DNA from: Plakobranchus ocellatus
Lineage: Eukaryota > Mollusca > Gastropoda > Plakobranchidae
Reading direction: 5' to 3'
Length of the DNA: 25,205 nt
Assembly (NCBI GenBank): GCA_019648995.1
Contig: BLXT01002363.1
Span: forward strand, 410,581-435,785
Part shown: piece after piece, positions 1 to 11,200 of the stretch
Layout: every line of letters begins with the position of its first letter
How positions within the stretch are numbered: position 1 is the stretch's first letter
Made by a program: the position numbers and the translations under genes
The notes under the pieces: generated by a model
Database searches by the model: none
What the model saw: only the letters and a program-made list of their open reading frames with translations
What the model was told of the DNA's origin: nothing

Positions 1-961
1 GATTGTTGTTGTTGTTCTTGTCATAGGTGTTGCTTCTTTTTTTTTTTCACTAATGGTTTACTGATACTTTGTCTAATCTCTATTCCCTGGCAATGTCTCC
101 TTTGTATGTATTTTGAAACTTTGCCCAGCTTAAATTACGATTTCAGGAGAGTGTGCTTTTTTTTTTTTTAACCAGAAGCGTCTTTATTTTGTTTTTGAAA
201 ACGATCGGGATTAAAGACTAGTATGGACAATAGTAACTCTTTCTCATAAAAGACATCATGACGATTTCGTTTCAAGTTACACGCTAAGAATAAGAATATC
301 ATTGGACTAAGTAGCATAATCTGACCTTTTCGCTTCATTGTCCGTGAGAATATGTAATTTGTTGGCTGTAGACAACCACAATGTTGTGAGGATGGGTAAA
401 AATCTCCAGGGTCTTAATGCCTTGGGAAGCCCATTTGTATTGTTTAAATGGAGAGCTTTTTTTTAAAACTAAAGACAGAAGAGTAATATGTTTGAGAACT
501 TTTTCTATACATGTATAAAATTTGCCTCACATAGATCTATTTATTTATATTAGGCCTATACATGTCTATATAATTTGTTTAATAATTGGTGTCGGGTAGC
601 TTTTGAATAGTCGTAATGGTGGCTGGGATGCTAAATAACTCCATCGGCAGATAACTTTTCTGACATGGTTGGAACTGCTCTTACCCTCTCCACAGAAAGC
701 ACAGTCGACTCTAATCGCTGTGGACTCTAAATCTTTCTGACAGAAACCACCCAATGTCAGTCTTCAAACAGGCTCTAATTGCTCTTTACAGAGCTAATTT
801 TCCGTTCCAAGAAATGATTTTTCTTTTCTTAGATCTATGATGCCAAATTACAAATTACCAGCATTGATTTGTTAGGCTCATCGATCTAAATGGCTGTTAA
901 TAGTGAACGACGAAGATATTTTAAAAGTTGAATTTAATTCTTCCTATTGTTACTTCCGCAG
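1..961. other. Left flank or intron upstream of the first visible exon
   Basis: A short (GTT)n run sits at the extreme left. I find no exon encoding the missing start of domain 1 (an A-T-L-x-D-x-I-x-S-G-like end in phase 1), so this is probably intron with the first exon(s) further left. Confidence 0.6.
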
Positions 962-1230
962 GCTGCGAAAACCTTGACAGCAGTATCGGCGTATATGCCT
1001 CTGATGCTGAGGGTTACAAAGTGTTCTCGGACCTTCTGGATCCAATCATCAAAGAATACCACAAACTCCCTGAAAAGAAGGCCATCCATCATCCGCACAC
1101 AGACTTTGGCAATCTTGAAAAGGCCAATCTTGAAGATCTGGACCCCGATAGCAAATTTATTGTCAGTAGCAGAATACGTATTGGGAGATCACAAGATGGT
1201 TCTGGCTTTCCTCCTCTCCTCGACAAAGAG
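962..1230 (+). CDS. Domain 1 exon: specificity loop and first phosphate-binding arginines
   Basis: This 269-base exon follows an acceptor ending CCGCAG and stops before GTAGGT. It starts in phase 1, so the first codon is completed by an exon outside the window. It encodes E-N-L-D-S-S-I-G-V-Y-A, where arginine kinases usually have L-D-S-G-V-G. The equivalents of Ser63 and Tyr68 are kept, but Gly64 is Ser and Val65 is Ile. The S-S-R-I-R-I-G-R-S motif keeps the equivalents of Arg124 and Arg126. Confidence 0.93.
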
Positions 1231-4200
1231 GTAGGTTGCTTACTTTACTGAAGCTTACGATAGGACAGATGGGTGTCGACATTCGAGATATTAAAGACTG
1301 ATTTTATTCGATTGAGATTTAAAAATCGTACATGTTGAAGAAAACACAAAACTAATTTGGTCATATTCTAGTAATTATTTGGTGTAGGAGAAAAACCATT
1401 GCCTTGATTTTTTGTGGTATATCTTTAGGCTTAAATGGTGATCAACGTAGTTCTCTTCGAAAACATAAATTCATATTTGGACTTGTCATCGTATCCTATT
1501 AAAGAATGTTTGACCCTTTCTCATAGAGCAGTAATGATTATTGTAATGGGTGATTTCGATCATAGAGAATGCTATTCTTGTGAAAAGTCCTCGACAAAAA
1601 AGAAAAAAAAGTGTTATATAATAATAGGCGTACTGCTATTTCGATCACCTACCTAGTCTTTTTTCAATTTAATTTTAGACCGTATATAATGACATTGGAA
1701 ACAAATCCTCGATCTTGTTATCTCTGAAGAGGCCAGCCCTATCTACAATGAGCATAAGTGAACAGCACGTATTCAAGTAATTCACAATGCGATTTTTCCT
1801 TCTTATTCACCAGTCCCGTGAGCAGCTGGAGACAAAAGCTGTGGAGGCCCTCAACAGTTTAGGAGACAGCCTGAAAGGAACTTATCATCAACTGGCCAGC
1901 TTAGATTCTGACACCCAAAAGGCTTTAGCGGATGAGGATTTGATGTTCGACGACAGCGATAAGTATGCAGGGATGCAATTCATCCTTTTTCTAACTTGTT
2001 TTGAGAATGATTTAGTATTTACGCTGCCCGAAACGAGATAATTTGGCCGTGTATTAGAATCCAGCCGTACCCGACGGTGGCTTAGAGAAATCAATGCACA
2101 TGAACTTTATCCTCAGTTCGCTAATCTGAAATCAGCACTTGGTTTCAAGATAAGTTACAAAGTGTTTGTAGACTAAGCATCTCACAGAAGTCGTGAATAA
2201 TTCTTGTTTCCTTCATCTGCTTTCCCAGAGAATAGTTTTAAATTTTTTCTTACATCATAAAAGAGTTACGACTGCAATTTATCTTTAATTTCTTTTGTAT
2301 TATTAAATGTATATCGTTTTTTTTATGATTTCAAAGTTCATTCTTTACCACCATGGTCAAATTCATTACATTATTAGCATTATTAGTTACAAACCAAAAG
2401 TAGTAGCATTAACCTACGTATTTGTTTCAGTTTGTCTGATGTGGTCTTACAAGATTCTCTCGGAATTTAAGGACGTTAAACCATGGCCTATTGGGTTATT
2501 CTTCATATTAAAAGCCTCAGCGTATTCTATTAATTGTGTTTTTCATCTTTTGCATTTTAAAATTATAGCTTCATATCAACGTGAAATAAAAGGGTCCTTC
2601 AGCCGTGTAATCGATGAGTGATGAATTCGTGACCGCGAACTCGTGGGTTCGAATCCTTGTTGCCACCGACGGTACATCTCTGCAAAAGACGTTTTACACA
2701 ATCTTTCCTCAGTCCACTCGTCAGTAAAATACCTGTCAGGAAGGATACTATAAGTTATGTATTTAAAGTCAGGGTAGTAGCTGTTCGGGATAAGCTACAA
2801 AGTACTTAGGACCAACTCTTTGTTTATAAATCTTCACTAGTACATGTATTAGTTCTAAAGACATTATCAAGTCTCAAACGTTTCTTTGGTAATATATCAT
2901 GCTAATACTTTAACAGGTATCTCAAGTCCGCTGGAGGCTGTGCTGACTGGCCCGCAGGCAGAGGCATATTCTTGAACGAGGAGAAAAATTTCGTGGCGTG
3001 GGTGAATGAGGAGGATCATCTGAGACTGTTCTCAACTCAGAAGGGTGGCGACATAGGAGCAGCTTACAAAAGGCTTGTAAATGTAAGTTAGTGTTGCTAG
3101 TGTTTAGAGTTTGGATTTTTGTATATAGCCAGTCCACAACAAGGTGATCTCAGGGCGGACTAGTTAACCGCTGAGCCACCGACGCCCCTGCTAGTGTTTA
3201 GGAAGGAGCAGGAGCAGAACATAGTGAGAGTAAGAAGAAAGGGAAACAGGAGGAAGAGGACGCTGACGATGACGACAATGTGGAAGAGGAGAAGGAGGAA
3301 AAGGCGTAAAGTGAAGAAGAAGAAGAAGATTTAATTTGCTTTTTGTACACATAGCATGTACAAGGTGATCTCAGGTTTTGAACCCTCTTTAGGCCAGATT
3401 GTCGGTAATAGACTTAAATTCGAATGGTTTTAGAGCGAGACCAACGCCCCAGAAGAGGAAGAAGAAGAAGAAGAAGAATTCAGGTAGTGTGCATAAACAT
3501 TGCGTCAACGGGATTCTTCAACACTGGCTGCAGACTCCCAGACCAAACAGTGTGTTCCCCTATTGAAGAAGGAGAAGAGAACAAGGAAAAGAACAGGGAA
3601 AAATTGTTTGTTTCTGTGAACTATCGATTAGTTCATGGTGATTTCTGGTTTTTTTGCCCCTTGACTGGCCAAGCATCGGTGACGAGTTTGAACTTTATCA
3701 CAGACGGTCCCTGCAGGTTCTAGGGTGAATTTGTTAACAGCTGTCTACAGCCTGAGGAGATTAAGAATAGGAAGAGGAAGAAAAGGGGAGCATGTTGTCT
3801 TCTAGAATTTTTCAATCATCTGTTGATGATTTTGTACTTGTAATGATAGGAAAATTTCATAGCTATTGAGTTCTGATCTTATTGTTTATTTTTCGTCAAA
3901 TTGTGTTTTAATGCCGTGTCACGAGATAGAAGTGGATCTTACTGCACGTAAAAGTAACTCGTTGGCAAGGGGATGGCGCAGACATGAGGAAATTGACTTT
4001 CAGCTACGCAGCTGTCATAATTCAAGCTTGCAGCTTTAATTAGAAGTATGGCTTAAGAATGATTAAGTAAACTGATCATGAACTTCTCTATTTCCAGGCG
4101 GTGAAAAGTTTAGAGCAGAAGCTATCATTTGCCAAAGATGACCGCCTGGGTTACCTGACGTTCTGCCCGTCCAATTTAGGAACAACTATGCATGTGTCTG

Positions 4201-5520
4201 CAATCATCAAGATCCCACATCTTGCTGAATCAGACAAGCTCAAGCCGTTGTTTGATAAACTAAACCTAAACGCTGCAGGTAGGAATGGTTTTATTATCAG
4301 TAAAGTATTTAATACCAATAGCAAAACAAAATTATTATATGAAAGCATATAGCTTGGAGTCACAAAAAAAATTCCTTGAGCACTCGACTCTGATTATATT
4401 CCACAATAAATTCCACAATAATCTGTTGAAGACTAAATGAAATTTCATGGTTTTCAAAAGAAACCAGCAGCTTTTACCTGTCATCGGAACAAAATAATAC
4501 ATGTAATTAGACAGGCACGCTAAGTATTCAATATTATGTTTATTTTAATGAGCTAACATACATTAATATTTTCGACTCTGCAAAGCTGTTTTTTTTCCCG
4601 CGAGATAACCATTTAATTTAGAAAAATATTTAAAGCCAATATATCAATTGAGCTACACAAAGAATGGAAATTTAAATTGTGATAGGTTTTGTGAGCGAAT
4701 CTATGGAAATGATGCATATTTGTAATTCAAATAATCATTGCAACCTTATGCTTGCAGCTTTCTAATCCCTTGATAATATTACTGACAGTAATAGAAATGT
4801 ACTATTAGAGACAATTACCCATCATAATGGTTAGGAGAGAAGCTTTTTTCTGTTTACTTTGTAGCTAAAATAAACAAACATGATGATTAACGAGGTAAGT
4901 AGCCTTTTTTTTTAGTCAATATTGCTCCTTGGAATAAATCTCAGTTCAGTTTAAACTTTGGAAGCTGATGTCTGTATTTAATGTCCTTTTGACCTTACTA
5001 GTCTTTATGCAACTCCATCCGCACCGTAGACTTTGAGCACGCAACACAAATCTATTGTATCAAATCTGCGCATATCACTATACTTTCTGAGATTTTCAAA
5101 TTAGGGTGGTCTAATGAGTCTCACTTGTGAATTATTTTTTAAAGGGAATGAACTGAGAAAAATCTTTTATAGAAAAAGAAGATTAGTCAGGATCGAATCT
5201 TCGATATCTAATTTGATATATATTTGTCATATTTGAGTACGCATATAATAAACAACATTTATTTCCAGGTAAATGCAAAATTATTGCAAAATCAATACAA
5301 GTTATTTTATATATTAGAGCATGTTGAATAGGTTGTTTTTATTTACATTATAATTTTTAAAAATTAATTTTGACCTTTTAAAAAAGTTTTTGATCCTCTT
5401 TTGTTTGGTTTTTTTTCTGTTTTATCGTTTTGCAGATGGAGTGTATATGTAATGCTTCAAATCAACTCATGATGAAGGCTGATCTAATCTTTCTTTGTAA
5501 ATACGTGCATGGTAAAAAAA

Positions 5521-5556
<36 letters not shown>

Positions 5557-5558
5557 NN

Positions 5559-5624
<66 letters not shown>

Positions 5625-8185
5625 TCGCACACGCATAATTTGTATATATATATATTTTTTTTTTTTTAATCAGGTGTTGACGACGAGGATGGCACATACC
5701 ACATCACCAATAAGCGTCGCATGGGTCTTACAGAGTTTCAGGTCATTTCTGAGGTATACCAGGGGCTCAAAGAAATCATCAAGCAGGAGAAAGAACTGGC
5801 TTGGTAACGATTACTACATTTGTTACAGTTAATTTTCAACTTCCAATGTCTCAACTAATAATAATAATGCTCCCATCTTCTTGCTTGGATATTTGCCTTC
5901 AAACGTAAAGCCAGTCTAAGAAGTTAATGATAGCTTTTGTATACTAGTTTTGTTGGGTAAAACATAGAATAACTTTTTTTTTGTTGGTGTGGCTTATGCA
6001 TATTTCTGATTCTTTTAGCTTTGGTGATGTTAAACACAAGTCTTTGTTACATGCATTTTTAAAGATTAAAGTTAAGCTTCGATCCTAGTTTAATGTGTGA
6101 TTACAGTTTTTTACTTGGACAGTGTATAACTGCTGTGTCTTGATCGTAATGTTGCAAATCTGTTAGCCTCTGCATTTAAATTTTGTTTTATCTTCTTTTC
6201 TTTAGAGATTTATTCACTTAACTGCATTACGCGGCCACAAAACTGTTTCTCATATTCAGTGTTGAACTTGTAGTGCCCTGATTATAACATTATAATCTGA
6301 TAATGTGTGAATTGAAATGCTCTTATTTCAGTTTTATTTACTTTTTCTTCTTTAGAGATTAGATTGTTCTTATGTTTCTACCCAACAATTGGACCCAATG
6401 AATTCCTTCCTCGTCTTTGGATTTTTTCTTAATATTTTTTTAATCATCGCCTTCACTCTGTTTTTGGGAGAATTTAGGTTTATTCCTGCTTTTCTTTACC
6501 CTAGGCGACCAGAAAATGTGGATGAAATGTTTGAACATCTGAGTAAAGCAAAAGCATGTAAGTCTCTGCTGAAGAAGAACCTCAATAAAGACGTGTTTGA
6601 AAAGCTGAAGGATAAGAAGACGTCTCATGAGGCTACACTGGGTGACTGCATCATATCAGGTAGACGATTTATGCTAAGCTCTCCGCATTGAGCTGCAAAT
6701 TCTCTAAATATTGTTTTTTGTTGTTTTTTTCCCATGTTTTGTTCTGTTTTAATTTACTTTTGTTGTTCCTGTCGTTGCTATCATTGCTCCTGTTGTTGTT
6801 TCAGTTAGTGCTATCACTGCACCTGTTGTTACCATCATTGCTCCTGTTGTTTCAGTTAGTGCTATCACTGCACCTGTTGTTGTTGTTTCTGTTGTTGCAT
6901 TATTGCTTAAGTTGTTGATATCACTACTCATGATATATTCCTTTATTGCTGTCACTGCCCCTGTTGTTCTTATCATTATTCCTGTTGTGTTTCTGTACTT
7001 TTTCTTATAGTCCCACTTATTATTTCAGTTGTTGTTTCTGTTGTTAGTGTCATTGCCCCTCTTATTGTTCCTGTTGTTTTTGGTTTTTTTTTGCCATTTT
7101 CTTTTTTCATTTGCTTTTTGTTGTTTCTTTCATTGCCATTACTGCTTCTTTTGTTTTTGTTTCTTGTAATTGTTGTTTTCATTGTTTTTATTATTTTTGT
7201 TGTTGTTTCTCTTATAACCGTCACTGCTTCTTTGCTTGTCTCTTTTTGTTATACTGATTTTTTTAACCTGCTCTAGCTGGTAATGATAATAATGTGAAGA
7301 AGAGATGAAAGAATGGCAATGAAATATTTGTATCTGAGGCCTTTTTTTTATTGGCAAAAACTATTGCATAATCCTTTTCCTATATTTATACGATGCTTGC
7401 TTATATTGTAATCCACATGTGAATTATTACAGCCATTTCAGAAATGTTGTAAACCCTTTTTTATAGTTTTTTTTTTGTTGTAATTAAGCTAAGTGAGAAA
7501 AATTTGATGATGATGTGTTGCAAACAGAAGATATTAAAAGTGGAAGAGCTGTGGCAAAAAAAATTCCGTTTGCTGCTTTGAAACAATTCTTTACATCATA
7601 TTGAACTGTAAATTTTACGTTTCTTAAGTACATGTACTTATCTATCCACTCTATCTCTCAGGTACCTTACACTTAGACAGCGTCATTGGCATCTACGCAG
7701 CCGATGCCGAATCATACACAGAATTTGCCCCACTGTTTGACCCAGTCATCAAAGAGTATCATAAAATCAAGGTAGCTGACGCTATCACCCACCCAGCAGC
7801 AGACTTCGGTGACTTGGAAAACTTAGGTTTTACTGCATTTGAGGCTGAGGGATCACCCATTGTATCCACTCGTATAGCAGTGTCCAGATCACATAAAGAC
7901 TTTGCCTTCTCACCCGTGCTAAAACAGGAGGTGAGTTGTGTGTTTTGAATGAGCAAAAACAATTCTAGGCAATCTTTAGTATAAAAAAAGCACTTCTCAA
8001 GGGGGTTTGAAAATGATTGATTTCATTTCTACTGAAGGAAACCGATTGTGATGTTGGATCTACAATGCTATTTTTTAGAATAGTTACGCATTTTAAATTG
8101 CACTCTTTTAGAATAATTCTGTTGTCTGATTTTTGTCTTCGTGTTTATAAGTGCTTCTTTCAAATTCTCTTTCTTTCTTTTCAGT

Positions 8186-8240
<55 letters not shown>

Positions 8241-11200
8241 TTCTGCTCTTTCTCTGTGTCTCTATTCTCCCACCATGAGTTTTCTGTCAAAATAGTTTTG
8301 TTTTCACGTATATTCTAGAAGCATAAGTTGTCTGTCTTAATTTCTTCCACCCAGCTTTCCCCTTGTATGATTGTATTTCATATGTCTTTCTTGTCCTTTG
8401 GAATATAGGATAGGACACAAGTTGAACAAAAAGCAATTGAAGCCTTGAACAGCCTAGAGAATGATCTCAAGGGTAGCTATCATTCTCTGGAGGAAATAAG
8501 CACAGAACTTAAGGAACACCTTCAAAAAGAATTCCTGCTTTTCAGTAACAATGATAAGTGAGTGATTTGAAAGAGGCAACAGGGTTGAACAGTTTGGATA
8601 TCAAGAACAGATCTTTCCAAAGAAAGCTTCTGATTTTTATTTCTTGCTATCTTTATCAAAGTAATTGTCGATAGACTTAAAAGAATTTTTAATTAACAGT
8701 AAAGAAAGCTTTACTTTTAATTTTTTTTTTTTGTTTTGCGGTTAAAAAAAGACTAAGGTGAATGAAATGTCAATATTATGTAAAATGAAGAAAAAAATTG
8801 AGACTTCTTTACTCTTGCCCAGGCTGAAGTCACTAGTTCATACAAAGCATCAATTGCTATGATTTCAGCTTTCATGCTTTTTTTTTTCTTTTCTATTTTT
8901 CAAATGACCCTATTTGTCTTTGGGTAAAAAAATTTTTAAAAATAAGGTGGCTAGGTGCCTTTTGCTTTGAGATACAAGGATATTTTATTCTTAATTAAAA
9001 TCTCAAAAATCATAAATGGTCTGGGCACTGCCAGTATTGCTTAGTGGTTAACTTTCGATTTACATGATCTTAAAATATATTCACTTTCGAATAGACAGTG
9101 TTGATTTGTTGAAATGAAAAATCACCACCCCCAATGAATCAAACTTTTTGAAATCAAGGTTCCCAAGATGTCTAGAGTAAAGGTAGCTAACCTCAGCATT
9201 TACTCTGCACCCTCAGGCTCAGCATTCCTGTGACATTTAAATAGGTTTAAAAGGGAAGATCTCACACATATTAAAAATGTCTAATATGTATATTTTTATT
9301 CATCATAAGAGTGCAAATCGAGAAAGTTCAGCAAAAGATTTTTTGCTCAGATGTGCCAGTGCTATGCCATGGCATCCAGTCTCATAGTCACACAAAACAA
9401 GTTTGAAATTGCCTGCTTTTTCATAGATTGTTTGAAAAAGATGTAAACAATTTTTGATAGAGGAAAGAGAGGGCTTAAAAATATTTAAGATATTTTTTTG
9501 TTATGTGTTCCTATTCACTACTGACATAATTAACTGCATGAAAAAATTTAATGCTTCTATGCCCCTCCAAAAAAATTATTGTTGATTGATTCTCATTGTT
9601 TACTTTCTCAGGTTCCTTAAGGCTGCAGGAAGTTACAGCGACTGGCCTGCTGGTCGAGGAGTTTTTGTTAATGAGGAGAAAACTTTTGTTGTGTGGGTGA
9701 ATGCAGAGGATCACCTGACAATCTTCTCCACTCAAACTGATGGGGATATTGTAGCAGTGTACAAAAGGCTTGTAACGGTAAGTAAGATTATCAAATCCCA
9801 TATTCTTTGGTGGCAAATTTTGTAGCATATTTTTCAGAATAATGTCAACCTGAGTGAAAATGCTTAGGTGAGATTGCTTTCTGTTATCAGAAAGACTCTA
9901 CGTAATTTCACTAATTTTAGAGACAATATTGAAGGTGGTGTAAAGAAATATGGTGTATAAAACACACAATTTTATCTTTAAATATACTTCTTCAAGGGTG
10001 CAGATAACAAAATATGTGCAAGAGAACAACAGGTTAAGAAATAGACCAGAAATTATTATACACTCCTTTAAACTAAAGTTACAAATTATTCTTTTTGCAC
10101 ATTAAACAGTCAAAAATAAAGAGAAAATTATGGAAATTTTAGTCAAATATGAACAGACAAAGGATAGGCCTATTAAAGGAAGCCATCAAATATTTTTTTG
10201 TTCATGATGTGAGCTAAAAAGCATGGCAACAGTTTAAAAAAAAAAAAAACAACATTCAAAGTTTTTTTTTCAGATGCGTGTTAAGGATAATTGTTTAACA
10301 GAAATAAACTATTTGTAACACTTTTTTTTAATACTGCAAATGAGTTTAATCGTAAGGTTATTGTAGCTGGTGTTATTATTCATTCCAAACTTATATTTAA
10401 AAAAAAAGGTCTCTGCTGTTCTAGAAATCTTTTTTGTTAAGCTAAATATGAGGGCAGAGGCAGTGATCCTACCATTTTAGGCCTCCTATCAAGCCATGAT
10501 TCTACTGTAGTAGTAATGTGTATGTCAGAGTGAATTAGATTCATTAAGTTTCTATTGCTAGGCAGAATCTCAGATGACTTGATCTTGGAAAAAGCCAATT
10601 ATTGTCCAAAGTAGAACATGTGAAAAGGCAATTGTCTTTTAGAAGCTGATAATTTTTTAAATTCTTTTTTGTTTTTCCCACAGGCTGTAAAATCCCTAGA
10701 AGAGAAATTGACATTCTCACGGGAGGAACGTTTGGGTAACCTAACCATTTGCCCAGGCAACTTAGGTACTGCACTTAGAGCTTCAGTGATCATCAAAATT
10801 CCGCATTTGTCAGCTCGCAAAAACTTCAAAGCTGTGTGTGAAAATCATAAACTTCAAGCCAAAGGTAACTAAAAAAAAGCATAATTGCACAAAAATTTTT
10901 CCTCAATTTTAATAGTTTACCATCACTACTCCATTATTTTTTACTCCCTCTCTCTTCATTGCTAAGCCTCTTTCCTCTTTAAAACTAAATCCATATGTGA
11001 ATTACCAGAGCCATTTCAGAAATGTACACCCTTCTTTGTAGTTTACCCTTTGTCAAAAAACACTAGAAAAAAAGGAAAATAGCTTGAGAATTTTTCAAAG
11101 AAGTTTAAAGTTTTACAATAGGGTGTAATATGGCCACAAATTTATGTTTCCATAAAGGAATATTGTGCCTTTTCCCCACTTCATCCCCCCTCCCCTCTCT

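Larger units (their letters stand above)
1963..2916 (+). other. Intron, domain 1, with two copies of a tRNA-derived SINE
   Basis: This intron interrupts a Lys codon. It holds a short SINE-like copy (about 2075-2180) and a longer one (about 2596-2816), described separately. The rest is AT-rich. Confidence 0.85.
3083..4097 (+). other. Intron, domain 1, rich in SINE pieces and GAA repeats
   Basis: It contains a short SINE insertion flanked by direct repeats (3108-3188), a second related fragment (about 3340-3410), and purine-rich GAA/GGA tracts (3200-3335, 3450-3480, 3760-3790). An open stretch at 3424-3723 is an artefact of the GAA repeat (Arg-rich) and is not called a gene. Confidence 0.8.
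6660..7661 (+). other. Intron, domain 2, mostly a TTG-rich degenerate repeat
   Basis: The left 600 bases are a low-complexity TTG/CTG-rich tract (see 6740-7265). The right end has a segment at 7411-7466 that recurs at 10989-11045. Confidence 0.85.

Noticed and set aside
2307-2621. Open frame of 104 codons with hydrophobic residues on the + strand
   Set aside because: It lies inside an intron, is rich in codons expected from AT-rich DNA, overlaps a SINE and resembles no family I know.
3424-3723. Open frame with an Arg-rich N terminus
   Set aside because: The Arg run is the GAA repeat read in one frame; it is intronic and shows no domain.
6749-6976. Thr-rich minus-strand open frame with internal repeats
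   Set aside because: A by-product of the TTG-rich minisatellite. It has no start context or similarity.
8108-8290. Glu-Arg repeat frame on the minus strand
   Set aside because: Translation of the (CT)n microsatellite.
9030-9060. A-box-like TTGCTTAGTGGTTAAC as a SINE
   Set aside because: No B box, body or flanking repeats found, so it is mentioned only in the intron entry.
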